DNA of 64,000 nucleotides from Paraburkholderia caffeinitolerans (GCF_902859945.1 NZ_CADIKL010000010.1:124001-188000), one strand, 5' to 3'. Positions 44,601 through 53,770 are shown, counted from the stretch's first letter. Numbers and translations are program-made. The notes: generated by a model from the sequence alone, not told the origin.

Positions 44601-47600
44601 TTCGGGCTGGCGAACGTGCCATTGGCGGTGTTGGTCAGCGTGACCGCGTCGCCGCTGAAGACGCCGTTGAGCGCCGAATTGTGCAGGGTCGCGTTGGTGG
44701 TGGCGTCGTAGACCTTGTTGTCGGCAGTGGTGCCGGTCACGCTCAACGCGGCGGGCGTGACCGTCAGCTGGTCGGTGCCGCCTGCGAGCGTGTAGTTGCC
44801 CGCGAGACCACCGTTGCTGCCGTTGCCGAGGGCGAGCGTGCCGAGCCCAAACGGCTTCTGGGTGCCGACGTTCTTGTCGTTCAGCACTCCTGAACCGCTC
44901 AGGGTGACCGTCTCGTTGCCCACGCCGGCGAGCGTGCCGCCGTTGAACAGATTTGCGTCGGCGCTGGTCGTGGCGTTATACACGCGCGTGCCGATCAGGT
45001 TCAGCACGTAGGGCGTGATGGTCACCCAATCCGTGCCGCCAGCAAGCGTGTAGTTGCCCGCGAGCGCACTGCCGTTGCCAGTGAGGATGTAGCCCGTGGT
45101 ACCGTTCACGCCGAACGGCACCTGGGTGCCGACATTCGGCGAGGAAAGCACGCCGGAGCCGGAGAGCGTGAGCGTTTCGCCGGCCACGCCGGTGAGCACG
45201 CCGTTGTTGCCGAACAGCGTGGGAGCGGCGACGACGGTCCCGTCGTACACGCGCGTGCCCTGCAGGTTCAGCACATAGGGTGTGATGTTCGCCGTGACGC
45301 CCGTGGGCTGCGTCAAGGTGTAGTTGCCTGCATCCGCGCCGCTCAGTCCAAAGCTGGTGGAGACGGCAATGCCGTCGTTGACGTTCGGGCTGGCGAACGT
45401 GCCATTGGCGGTGTTGGTCAGCGTGACCACGTCGCCGCTGAAGACGCCGTTGAGCGCCGAATTGTGCAGGGTCGCGTTGGTGGTGGCGTCGTAGACCTTG
45501 TTGTCGGCGGTGGTGCCGGTCACGCTCAACGCGGCGGGCGTCACCGTCAGCTGGTCGGTGCCGCCTGCGAGCGTGTAGTTGCCCGCGAGACCACCGTTGC
45601 TGCCGTTGCCGAGGGCGAGCGTGCCGAGCCCAAACGGCTTCTGGGTGCCGACGTTCTTGTCGTTCAGCACTCCTGAACCGCTCAGGGTGACCGTCTCGTT
45701 GCCCACGCCGGCGAGCGTGCCGCCGTTGAACAGATTTGCGTCGGCGCTGGTCGTGGCGTTATACACGCGCGTGCCGATCAGGTTCAGCACGTAGGGCGTG
45801 ATATCGGCCGTGGTCGTGGTGCTGGTGTTCGAGAACGTGTAGTTGCCCGCGTCGGTGCCGCCTTCGGTGATGCCCAGCACCGTCACGAGCTTGCCCGTGC
45901 CCACGTCCTTCGTGCCGAAATTGGCCGATGTATTGCTGAAGGTCACGTTGTCGCCCGCAATGACACCCGGGCTGCTCAGGTGGACGGTTGCGTTCGTGTT
46001 GCCGTCATAGACCTTGTTGTCGGCCGTCGCCACCACGTTGACGCTGAGCGCCGTGATGTCCGCAGCGAGGTCCTGGGGCTGAGTGAGCGTGTAATTGCCC
46101 GCATCGGTGCCCGAGATCGTCATGCTCGCGGTCACCGGCTTGTTGGTGCCCACGTTCTTATCGTTGAACTGGCCCTGGTCCGTGTTGCCCAAGGTCACGC
46201 TATCCGTGCCCAGCACGCCTCTGAGCGTCGCGCCGGTCAGCACCGCATTGGCGTTGCCGTCGTATACCTTGTCGTGGGCCACGGTATTGATTACATCCAG
46301 TTGCGCGGGCGTGATCGTGACCCAGTCGGTTCCGCCCACGAGCGTATAGTTGCTCGCCTTGGCCGTGCCGTTGCCGGTCAGCGTGAAGCCCGCAAGGCCG
46401 TCCGGCGAGGTCGAGAACGCCTTCTGGTTGCCCACGTTCTTGTCCACCAGCGTGCCGGTGCCCGAAAGCGTGAGCGTCTCTCCGTTCTGCCCCTGAAGCA
46501 CGCCACTGCTGCCGAACAGCGTCGAGACGGCGTTGGCCGTGGTGTCGTAGACGCGCGAGCCCTGCAGATTCAGGATGCGCTGCGTGATGTTCGCGGTGGT
46601 GTCCGCAGTCGTGTTGGTGAACACGTAGTTGCCCGCGTCGGCGCCGCTAGCGGTAATGCCGCTCACGTGCACCGCGAGGTTGTTGCCCACGTCCGATTGC
46701 GAGAAGTTGGCCGCCGTATCGGAGAAAGTCACCTGATCGCCCGCCACCACGGAGGTGCTGCTCAATCCAACCTGCGCGGCAGTCGTGCCGTCGTACTGCT
46801 TGTCCTGGCCCGTGGCCGTGATCAGCGCGCCATTCAGCGGCGTGATGTTCGCGGTAATACCCGTGGGCTGCACGAGCGTGTAATTGCCCGCATCGGTGCC
46901 CGAGATCGTCATGCTCGTGGACACCGGCTTGTTGGTGCCCACGTTCTTGGTGTTGAACAGGCCGGTCGTATCGTTGCCGAGCACCACGCTGTCAGTGCCG
47001 AGCACGCCGCTCAACAGCGCATTGCTCAGCGCTGCGTTCCGGTTGCCGTCGTAGACCTTGTCGGCCGCGGTCGTATTGAGCACCGTGAGCTGCGCGGGCG
47101 TAATGGTCACCCAGTCCACGCCGCCCAAGAGCGTGTAGTTGCTCGCGAGGCCGCTGCCGTCGACCAGCGTCAGCGTGTTGAGGCCAGGGGCGCCGGCAAC
47201 GAACGGTTGCCGATTGCCCACGTTCTTGGTGGTCAGCACGCCGGAGCCGGTCAAGCCCAGTGTCTCGCCGTTGACGCCGTCGATCACGCCGTTGCTCGTC
47301 AAGAACAGGCTTGCGTTGGCGCCGGTCGTGGCGTCATAGACGCGCTGGCCGGTCAGGTTAATGATCTTCGCCGTGATCTCGCCGAGCGTGCCGGTGGCCT
47401 GGGTCGGCAGACTGTAGTTCGACAGGTTCGTGCCCACCGCCGCCGAGTAATCCGACGGCTCGAGCGTCGCGCTGATCCCGACGTTCGTGCCCACATTGGG
47501 CGAGTGGTAGCCGCTCGATGCGGTCTGCGTGACCTGCGCGCTCTGGTTCCCGACAAAGCCCGAGATCGTGAAGTCGGACGCGCCAAGGCTCACCGAGGTC

Positions 47601-50600
47601 GTGCCGTCATACTGCTTGATCGGGTTGCCGGTGATCGTAACCGTGAGCGGCGCAGGCGTGATGTTGGCGAACAGGCCCGACGGCTGCGACACAGTGTAGT
47701 TGCCCGCCTGCGCACCGCTGATGGTAAAACCGCTGGCCGCGACCGGCAGGTTGTTGCCTACGTTCGCCGTGATGAACTGGCCGGTGGCGCTGCCCGACGA
47801 AAGCGTGACGTTGTCGCTGCCGAGCACCCCCGAAAGCGTGGCGACGCTGGTGTTGATGGTGGCGGCGGTCGTGGCGTCGTAGACCTTGTTGTTCGCCACT
47901 GCGCCAGTCACCGTGAGCGGCGCGGGCGTGATGTTCGCGGCCAGCCCGGTAAGCGGCTGCAGCGAGTAGTTGCCCGCTGCGCTGCCCGAAATGCTGAAGC
48001 CGTTCGCCGTCACGGCAATGCCGTTGCCCACATTCGACTGGGCGAACGTGCCGCTGGTGGACGTGTTGAGCGTGACGTTGCCCGCGTCGGACGGCACGAG
48101 GCCCGAGAGCGCCGCGCTGCTGACATTGAGCGTGTCGGCCGTGGTGGTGTCGTAGACCTTGTTGGTTGCGTAGGCGTTGATGACGTACAGCGGCGCGGGG
48201 GTGATGATCCCCGGCCCCGAGGCGGTGAGGGGCAACAGGTAATTGCTGAGCAGCGTGCCGCTGTTGGCGGTGTAGTTGCCCGGCACGAGCGATCCGCTGA
48301 CGATCCAGGTGCCCGCGCCCGCCCTCGCGTAATTGAACTGCGAGGTCGGTGTCACGCTGCCGCCCTCGCCGCTCACGAAGCCGGCGACCGTCAAGTTGCT
48401 GCCGGTCACGGGTGCGACCGTGTCGCCGTTGTAGACCTTCCTGGGCAGCCCGGAGACATAGACCGTCAGCGGCGCCTGAAGAATGGTGCCCATACCATAG
48501 GCGGCGACCGGGAACGTATAGTTATTGAGGTCGGTTCCCGCGTTCGGCGTCAGTTCGGACTGCGTGAGACTCGCCGTCACTGGCTGGGACCCGGCGTCCT
48601 TCCCCGCGTACTGCCCGGTGATGGTCTGGTTGACCGTCGCGCCCTGGCCGTTGACGAAGCCGCTAAACGTAAAACCGTCTGCGGGAATCGTGGCAGTCGT
48701 GTTGCCGTCGTAGGTCTTCGTCGGGTTATCCGTAATCGACGCCGTCAGCGAGCCGGGGCCGATCTGCCGCCTCACGATCGTGCCCATGCCCGTCGCGAGG
48801 GTCGGCAATGCGTAGTCGGAGAGCAGCGTGTTCGGGCCGGCCTGGTAGTCGCCGGACGGAATGGTCGCGCTCACGTTCCAATAGCCGACGTTGGACGAGG
48901 CATAGGTGCCCGTCGGCGGGTAGGGATTCAAGGTGATGGACTCGCCGGGAATCGCGCCGGCCACCTGGTAATTGTTGGCCCCGAGCGTGGCCGTGTCGTT
49001 GCCGTCGTAGGTCTTGGTCGGGTTGTTGATGATGCTGACGGTAACGGGCGCGGGCGTAATGATCCCGCTCGATGCGCTTATCGAAGGCGAGAACGTGTAG
49101 TTCGACATCGCCGTGCCGGCCGCCGGCACGAAATCGGACGGCGTGAGCGACGCGTTAATCGGAATGTTGGTGCCCGCATGCGACGTGGCATAGGCCCCCG
49201 ACACCTGGCCGATGGTCGCGCTCTGCCCGCCCACGAAGCCCGTGATCGTGTAGTTCGATTGGCCCAGCACGACATGATTGGTGCCGTCGTAGACCTTGGT
49301 CGGCGAGCCGACCAGGGTGATCGTGAGCGGCGCCGGCGTGATGTTCGCGGTGAGGCCGCTGGCGATGGCGGTCACGCTGTAATTGCTGGCCGCCGATCCG
49401 GCCAGCGTCACGCCGTTGACCGAGACAGCCAGGTTGTTGCCCACGTTCGACTGGCTGAACGCGCCCGTGGCGCCGCTCGTCGAGAGCGTGACGTTGCCGG
49501 TGTCCGAGGGCACGAGGCCCGTGATCGTGGCATTGCTGAGGTTCAGCGCCGCCGCCGTCGTGGCGTCGTACACCTTGTCGCTCGCCGTGATGCCCGTGAT
49601 CGTCAGCGACTTCGGCGTGATGTTGGCGGCCAGATAGAGCGGCGGCGAGATCGTATAGTTGCCGGCCTTGGCGCCCGTGAGCGTGAAGCCCGTGGCCGCC
49701 ACGGCAATGCCGTTGCCCACGTTGGGCGTGGCGAACGTGCCGGTTGCTCCGGCGGTGCTCAGCGAAACCTGCCCATTGTCCGAACTGATGACGCCGAAGA
49801 TCGCCGCACCGCCCGTGTTGAGCGTGGCGGCCCGCGTGCCGTCGTAGACCTTGTTATTGGCGATGAGGCCGGTGATGTTCAACGGCGCGGGCGTGATGGT
49901 GCCGGTGCCGGTCGCCGTGGTCGGCAGCGTGTAGTTCGCGAGATTCGTGCCGCTGTTGGCGACGAAATTGGTCGACGTGAAGGTCGCGTTGACGGGGATG
50001 CCCGTGCCGGCGTTGGGGCTCGCGTACGCCACCGAACTGGCCTGGTTCACAGTGGCGCCCTGTCCCTGCACGAAGCCCGTAAAACTGTAGTTGCTGGCCG
50101 TGAGCGTTGCCGACGTGGTGCCGTCGTACACCGTGGTCGGGTTGTTGACGATGGCGGCCGTGAGCGGCGCGGGCGTGATGGTGCCGATGTCGGCCGAGGC
50201 CCTGCCCGTTGCCTGGTAGCCGTAGGCCGGGATGCCTCCCGCCGTGGTGACCTTCACGCCCGCGAACGTGGTGGGCGAGTTCACCGTGATGCCCGTGCCC
50301 GCGTTGGACGTGGCATAGCTGCCCGTTGCGCTGGCGATGACGTCGCCGTTCACGAGGCCCGTCGTCTGCAGGTTCGCGTTGGTCAGGTTCGCGGTGGTGG
50401 TGCCGTCGTAGACCTTGGTCACGCTGCCGGTCAGCCCGGTCAGCGTGATGGTGGGCGCGAGGCTGTAGAGAAAGCCGTTGCCCGAGGCCGCCGGGGTCGT
50501 GCCATAAGGCGCGTTGTACTGAATGTACGAAGGCGTGAGGCCACCGGTGGCGTCCTTCGTCGGATTGGTCGAATAGATCAGCCACGGCGCGGCGGTGCCC

Positions 50601-52048
50601 GTGCTCACAGCCGCGGCGCCCGCGTTGTTCACGAAGTTGCCGGTCGTGGACAGCGTCACGCCCGTGCCGCCCGTGATCGACCCGCCCGCGCCAATCGTGA
50701 GGTTGGCTCCGCGCGCCAGCATGGTCACGCCACCCGCGCCGTTCACGCCCGCGTTCACGTTGATGGCGTTGTACGCATCGAGCGTCAGGCTCGCGGCCGC
50801 ATTGGTCCAACTGATGGGCGCGGCGACGATGATGTCGCCATTGCCGCCCGGAGTCTGCACGCCGGCGCCGCTCGCGCCCGATGCCGTGGTCTGCTCGACC
50901 ACGTTCGTGCCGCCGTTGAGCGTGCCCGAAATGGTGCTGGCTGCCGTGGCGTCGATGGTCAAGTCGGTCGGGTCCACGAGCCACGTGCCGGCCCGCCCAA
51001 GCGGCGCCGCCGCCGTGATCTGCGTGCCCGGCGCGAGATTGAAATGCGCCGCTGAGGTTTCAATGAAGCCGCCGTTGCCGCCGTTGGGCGCGCTCGCGTC
51101 CAGCGTGCCGCCCACATTGACCGTGCCCGACTCCATGCCGCCCAGCAGCACGATCGAGCCATCGTGGTTCTCGACGGTCTGCGCGCGGATCTTGCCCGTG
51201 TTGTTCACGGCGCTCGCGAGCAGCGCGTCCTTCGCGCCCGCGGTCATGATCACCTGGCCGCCGTCGGCGACCATCAATTGATTGTTCTCGGCGAGATTGT
51301 TGAGCGTGCTCGCATCGACCTGGATATGCACAAGGCGCGAGCCGTCGAACGTGAGCGTGGCCGCGCTGCCGCCCGCCAGCGCGATGGTGCCGAGCCGCGC
51401 GCTAATGAGGCCCTGGTTCGAAACGCGATTGCCAATCAGCGCGACATAGCCGCCATCGGCCGCCGTGATCGTGCCCTGGTTAATCACGCTGCCCTGCCCG
51501 TTGCCGCTGAAGCGACGTTTGCTGCTGCCGAGGCTGTTCGGATCGACATCGAGCGTGGAAGCCACGATGCCGCCGACGTTCACGCGCGCCGACGGCCCGA
51601 ACATCACGCCATTGGGGTTGATGAGCCAGACCTGGCCGTTGGCGTTGAGGTTGCCGAGCACGGCGCTCGGCGTACTGCCGAGGATGCGGTTGACCGCCAG
51701 CGAGCTCGCGCCCGGCTGCACGAAATTGACCGTATTGCTCGCGCCGACGTTAAAGCTCTGCCAGTTCAGCTGCAGCGTCTGGCTGCCCTGCTGAATGGTG
51801 GTGACCGCGCCCGCCTGGCTGATCGAGCCCACGCCCGAAACGATCTGGCCGCCGGTGGGCGCGCCCGCGGCAAGCGCGGGGCCGATCAGCACGAAGGGCA
51901 TGCCCGCTGCGAAGACCAGCGCCACGACGCGCCGGAAGCCCTTGCCGGTTCGGCTGGCGCCTCTGCCCGAACGCCGCGTCGCAAGCTCCGACGCGACCAC
52001 CCATTGTCTAAGCGAACGATTCCAGCACAAACGGTAAATGTGATTCAT
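41678..52048 (-). CDS. Giant filamentous-hemagglutinin-like exoprotein (TpsA) with YDG/MBG repeats
   Basis: The protein has about 3,456 residues. The start at 52048 gives a textbook extended signal peptide (MNHIYRLCWNRSLRQWVVASE). A TPS secretion domain follows, with INPNGVMFG near residue 150. From about residue 500 to the end the protein is a long array of ~80-residue repeats around NKVYDGTTAATL and DAGNYTL (YDG / MBG type). The last ~70 residues are non-repetitive. No CDI toxin, protease or RGD-type end was recognised, so it is more likely an adhesin or matrix protein. Intergenic element copy H lies upstream. Confidence 0.93.
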   Translation of the reverse strand: MNHIYRLCWNRSLRQWVVASELATRRSGRGASRTGKGFRRVVALVFAAGMPFVLIGPALAAGAPTGGQIVSGVGSISQAGAVTTIQQGSQTLQLNWQSFNVGASNTVNFVQPGASSLAVNRILGSTPSAVLGNLNANGQVWLINPNGVMFGPSARVNVGGIVASTLDVDPNSLGSSKRRFSGNGQGSVINQGTITAADGGYVALIGNRVSNQGLISARLGTIALAGGSAATLTFDGSRLVHIQVDASTLNNLAENNQLMVADGGQVIMTAGAKDALLASAVNNTGKIRAQTVENHDGSIVLLGGMESGTVNVGGTLDASAPNGGNGGFIETSAAHFNLAPGTQITAAAPLGRAGTWLVDPTDLTIDATAASTISGTLNGGTNVVEQTTASGASGAGVQTPGGNGDIIVAAPISWTNAAASLTLDAYNAINVNAGVNGAGGVTMLARGANLTIGAGGSITGGTGVTLSTTGNFVNNAGAAAVSTGTAAPWLIYSTNPTKDATGGLTPSYIQYNAPYGTTPAASGNGFLYSLAPTITLTGLTGSVTKVYDGTTTANLTNANLQTTGLVNGDVIASATGSYATSNAGTGITVNSPTTFAGVKVTTAGGIPAYGYQATGRASADIGTITPAPLTAAIVNNPTTVYDGTTSATLTASNYSFTGFVQGQGATVNQASSVAYASPNAGTGIPVNATFTSTNFVANSGTNLANYTLPTTATGTGTITPAPLNITGLIANNKVYDGTRAATLNTGGAAIFGVISSDNGQVSLSTAGATGTFATPNVGNGIAVAATGFTLTGAKAGNYTISPPLYLAANITPKSLTITGITASDKVYDATTAAALNLSNATITGLVPSDTGNVTLSTSGATGAFSQSNVGNNLAVSVNGVTLAGSAASNYSVTAIASGLTANITPAPLTITLVGSPTKVYDGTNHVVLGQSNYTITGFVGGQSATIGQVSGAYATSHAGTNIPINASLTPSDFVPAAGTAMSNYTFSPSISASSGIITPAPVTVSIINNPTKTYDGNDTATLGANNYQVAGAIPGESITLNPYPPTGTYASSNVGYWNVSATIPSGDYQAGPNTLLSDYALPTLATGMGTIVRRQIGPGSLTASITDNPTKTYDGNTTATIPADGFTFSGFVNGQGATVNQTITGQYAGKDAGSQPVTASLTQSELTPNAGTDLNNYTFPVAAYGMGTILQAPLTVYVSGLPRKVYNGDTVAPVTGSNLTVAGFVSGEGGSVTPTSQFNYARAGAGTWIVSGSLVPGNYTANSGTLLSNYLLPLTASGPGIITPAPLYVINAYATNKVYDTTTADTLNVSSAALSGLVPSDAGNVTLNTSTSGTFAQSNVGNGIAVTANGFSISGSAAGNYSLQPLTGLAANITPAPLTVTGAVANNKVYDATTAATINTSVATLSGVLGSDNVTLSSGSATGQFITANVGNNLPVAASGFTISGAQAGNYTVSQPSGLFANITPAPLTVTITGNPIKQYDGTTSVSLGASDFTISGFVGNQSAQVTQTASSGYHSPNVGTNVGISATLEPSDYSAAVGTNLSNYSLPTQATGTLGEITAKIINLTGQRVYDATTGANASLFLTSNGVIDGVNGETLGLTGSGVLTTKNVGNRQPFVAGAPGLNTLTLVDGSGLASNYTLLGGVDWVTITPAQLTVLNTTAADKVYDGNRNAALSNALLSGVLGTDSVVLGNDTTGLFNTKNVGTNKPVSTSMTISGTDAGNYTLVQPTGITANITPLNGALITATGQDKQYDGTTAAQVGLSSTSVVAGDQVTFSDTAANFSQSDVGNNLAVHVSGITASGADAGNYVFTNTTADTTANITQRILNLQGSRVYDTTANAVSTLFGSSGVLQGQNGETLTLSGTGTLVDKNVGNQKAFSTSPDGLAGFTLTGNGTAKASNYTLVGGTDWVTITPAQLDVINTVAHDKVYDGNANAVLTGATLRGVLGTDSVTLGNTDQGQFNDKNVGTNKPVTASMTISGTDAGNYTLTQPQDLAADITALSVNVVATADNKVYDGNTNATVHLSSPGVIAGDNVTFSNTSANFGTKDVGTGKLVTVLGITEGGTDAGNYTFSNTSTTTTADITPYVLNLIGTRVYNATTSADANLFNGGTLAGVGNETVTLSGSGVLNDKNVGTQKPFGLGTLALGNGSNGGLAGNYTLAGGTDQLTVTPAALSVTGTTADNKVYDATTNATLHNSALNGVFSGDVVTLTNTANGTFASPNVNDGIAVSTSFGLSGADAGNYTLTQPTGVTANITPYVLNLQGTRVYDGTVVAAPTLFGNNGVLTGVAGETLTLSGSGVLSSPNVGTQVPFGVNGTTGYILTGNGSALAGNYTLAGGTDWVTITPYVLNLIGTRVYNATTSADANLFNGGTLAGVGNETVTLSGSGVLNDKNVGTQKPFGLGTLALGNGSNGGLAGNYTLAGGTDQLTVTPAALSVTGTTADNKVYDATTNATLHNSALNGVFSGDAVTLTNTANGTFASPNANNGIAVSTNFGLSGTDAGNYTLTQPTGVTANITPYTLVLQGTRVYDGTTGADAQLFGASGVLTGVAGETLTLTGTGTLASKNVNVQPFATINGLSGFTLAGNGSALASNYTLGTGAGDWVNITPKALTITAVGQNKVYDATTAATLSSFTVNGIVAGDNAAVFYNSPTFAQANVGTGINISVSLYADGTDIRNYSFGSQVVTTQADITPRPLTITASANNKTYDATTTATLNGLSVSGFVPGETGTFTAAGANFVTPNAGNGIEVDVTGITGSGSTLSNYTFANTATTTADILPYVLSLQGTRVYDGTVGASAGLFGANGTLTGVNGQTVLLTGSGNLQNKNVGDQKPFADFGSLALGNGTGLASNYTLAGGTDWVTVTPKALTITATGNNKVYDGTTVATLGTFSVTGLIQGDNAQIGYDSANFTTPNVGTSIPIIVGLTGSGTDLSNYSFGRSVVLTSADITKALLTITASAQNKVYDTTTNATLNGLTVTGLIGSDTASFTAGSANFVTPNAGTGITVNVAGITGTGSDLNNYSFNTTATTTADITPYILNLTGTRVYDGTNVAGAHLFGRNGVLDGLNGETLTLLGQGTIASRNVGDKLLLTPGDLNHALVGNGSTRASNYTLVGGIDWVTITPLAVNVSATGVNKVYDGNTAASVGLASNGILSGDNVSFSAQSSNFSTPNVGNGIAVAVNGITASGADAGNYTFNTAASTSANITPYILSLTGSRVYDATTGASAGLFGSNGVLQGANGETLTLSGTGTLADKNVGNQKSFAANGLSGYTLTGNGAALGSNYTLAGGVDWVTVTPAPLTVVNTQTTNRFYDGTVLDPLSGATLAGVLGQDNVALGNDTVGYFNNPAIGFGKPVSTAMTISGADAGNYVLQQPSGLTANIIAPESPIPLGSLANVQAPLGPQDVSTPYGTASDSAQGNYAGNQKQEDHPNERNVARSDFHPGMALTVLNGGVRLPTN
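44500..45020 (-). repeat. Internal duplication in the TpsA gene, unit 1
   Basis: This ~520 bp stretch is nearly identical to 45282-45802, shifted by 782 bp. It differs at a handful of positions. The encoded proteins differ at a few residues (for instance SGDAVTL against SGDVVTL, and SPNANNGIAV against SPNVNDGIAV). Other repeats in the protein are much more divergent, so this duplication is recent. Confidence 0.8.
45282..45802 (-). repeat. Internal duplication in the TpsA gene, unit 2
   Basis: This is the partner of 44500-45020. It ends where the sequence passes from GTAGGGCGTGAT into a different repeat (ATCGGCC here, GGTCACC in unit 1), marking the duplication edge. Confidence 0.8.
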
Positions 52049-52186
52049 GGCATCGCCCAACGTATACAGGGAAAGAGCAATATCGACACGGCATAAAGGC
52101 CAGGCACATAACGGACGCAAGGCGCGACCGCTCAAAATCGACCTTTTGCCTCTGTATGTAAGTTTTCGTAATTCGGCAAAAACCCG

Positions 52187-52226
52187 CCATAGGTATTGGG
52201 GGAAAAATTATTGCCCCTCGGGGCAA
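52187..52226 (-). repeat. Intergenic element copy H
   Basis: Minus strand: TTGCCCC and GGGGCAA dyad (extended to seven pairs), spacer TAATT, then TTTCCCCCAATACCTATGG. It points to the TpsA gene, 138 nt away. On the same strand, ACGAAAACTTACATACAG lies about 15 nt past the box and resembles the sequence after copy C. It sits in the 321 bp divergent gap 52049-52369. Confidence 0.6.
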
Positions 52227-52369
52227 CTCCCAATGGAAAAAGCCGGCCTGATATTCCATTCGAAACGATCGTATTCCAGATAACGAAGCGATATCCCGAA
52301 ACGAGCCAGTTACCGTAAAATCCTGACGCCCGGCCCCTACTACTAGATAAAGCTCGAGGAATTGAAGAA

Positions 52370-53140
52370 ATGGCCCAGCTCGTTCATCACCCCGCTTACC
52401 TGTTCGTCGCGCTGATCGTGTTGCTTAGCGCGGCCGCCGCCTGCGGCACGCTTTTCATGCAACGCGTCTTTCCACTCTCCGACGATGCGCGGGACAATTA
52501 CAACGTGGTGCAAGGCGCCACCCTCACGCTGCTCGCGCTGCTGATCGGATTTACGCTCTCGATGGCGGTAAGCCGTTATGACCAGCGCAAAAACTATGAG
52601 GAAGAGGAAGCCAACGCTATTGGCACGGAATATGTGCGCGCCGACCTTCTGGGCGCCGCGGACGCGCCCAAAGTCAAAGCGCTGCTGGCCCAATATCTGG
52701 AACTGCGCATCGAAAACTACAAAACCCGCGATTCGCAAAAACTCGAAGCGATCAATAACAAAACCACCGCGCTCCAGGCGCAATTGTGGGAGAGCGTGCG
52801 CGGCGCGGCGGTGGAGCGGCCCAACCCGATTACGGCGCTGGTGGTGGCCGGCATGAACGACGTGCTGAATACGCAAGGCTATACTCAGGCGGCCTGGCTT
52901 AATCGCATTCCGGTCTCGGCGTGGGGCTTGATGATGGCGATCGCGTTTTTCAGCAACCTCATGCAGGGCTACGGCGCGCGCGGCACGACCGGCCGGCGCG
53001 TGCTGATGTTCGTGCTGCCGGTGACCGTGGCGCTTTCGCTTTCGTTGATCGCCGATATCGACAGCCCGCGCGGCGGCCTGATTCGCGTGGTGCCCATCAA
53101 TATGATCAGCCTGCAGCAGTCGCTGGGACAGTTGCCCTGA
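52370..53140 (+). CDS. DUF4239 (bestrophin-like) membrane protein
   Basis: The protein has 256 residues. Two N-terminal helices (LFVALIVLLSAAAACGTLF and GATLTLLALLIGFTLSMAV) lead to a soluble segment starting RYDQRKNYEEEEANAIGTEYVRADLL, which is the DUF4239 signature. Two C-terminal helices follow (VSAWGLMMAIAFFSNLM and VLMFVLPVTVALSLSLIA). The family is compared with bestrophin ion channels but has no proven role. A GAGGAATTGAAGAA leader precedes the ATG. It is divergent from the TpsA gene. Confidence 0.85.
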   Translation: MAQLVHHPAYLFVALIVLLSAAAACGTLFMQRVFPLSDDARDNYNVVQGATLTLLALLIGFTLSMAVSRYDQRKNYEEEEANAIGTEYVRADLLGAADAPKVKALLAQYLELRIENYKTRDSQKLEAINNKTTALQAQLWESVRGAAVERPNPITALVVAGMNDVLNTQGYTQAAWLNRIPVSAWGLMMAIAFFSNLMQGYGARGTTGRRVLMFVLPVTVALSLSLIADIDSPRGGLIRVVPINMISLQQSLGQLP

Positions 53141-53164
53141 AACGGCATGAAACCGGCAATGCGT

Positions 53165-53770
53165 TTAAAGCGCCTCCTCGACCATCGGGGCGGCGCGGCG
53201 CAGCAGATCGGCGAACGACGTCGCTTCGAAGCGCTGCATCAGTGCGGCGCGGCAATGCTTGATGGTCCGTTCGGACAAGCGCAACTCGCGCGCAATGTCC
53301 TTGTTTTTCGATCCGCCCACGATAGCGGTCAGGACAAAGCGCTCGCGTTCGCTCAACTCAATTGATGGCGTACGCGGCGCCGACGCCTGATTGGCACGCG
53401 ACGATAGCGCCGCTTCCAATGCGCCCACCAGCACATCGATGCCGAATGGCTTGACCAGAAAGTCCACCGCGCCCGCCTTCATCGCCTTTACGGCGGACGC
53501 CACATCGTTGTGCCCACTCATGAACACGATAGGCAACGTGTCGCCGTCGCGCAGCAACGCCTGCTGGAGTGACAAACCACCAGGCCCTGGCAGCACCAGA
53601 TCGATCAGCGCGCAGCTATTGCCCGTGGGCGGCGGACTCACGAGAAACTCGCCCGCCGACGCATAGGTGCGGACTACATAGCCCGCGCAGCGCAACTGCA
53701 CAGCCAAGGCATCGCGCAGGCCTTCGTCGTCTTCGACCACGTGAATTGTCGCCTTGCCAGATTCGCTCAC
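53165..53770 (-). CDS. Orphan FixJ/NarL-type response regulator
   Basis: The protein has 201 residues from a GTG at 53770 (GGGGGA and AAGG upstream); an in-frame ATG at 53794 is possible. Receiver: VVEDDEGL, phospho-acceptor Asp in CALIDLVLPG, VKPF. LuxR-type HTH: KNKDIARELRLSERTIKHCRAALMQRFEATSF. It closely parallels the regulator at 15.9-16.5 kb. No kinase gene is adjacent, so its partner is elsewhere, possibly the kinase at 13.5-15.5 kb by cross-talk. Confidence 0.9.
   Translation of the reverse strand: MSESGKATIHVVEDDEGLRDALAVQLRCAGYVVRTYASAGEFLVSPPPTGNSCALIDLVLPGPGGLSLQQALLRDGDTLPIVFMSGHNDVASAVKAMKAGAVDFLVKPFGIDVLVGALEAALSSRANQASAPRTPSIELSERERFVLTAIVGGSKNKDIARELRLSERTIKHCRAALMQRFEATSFADLLRRAAPMVEEAL

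Noticed and set aside
45980..51055. Very long rightward open frame (about 1,690 codons) opposite the TpsA gene, and a similar one at 41528-44893
   Set aside because: They are mirror images of the repeated, high-GC TpsA coding sequence, are Arg/Val/Ala-rich without any domain, and lack ribosome sites. The minus strand has ESPR, TPS and YDG repeats.
41678..52048. Regular repeats suggesting CRISPR or satellite DNA
   Set aside because: The repeats are ~80-codon protein modules in one reading frame with variable sequence, not short identical repeats with unique spacers.
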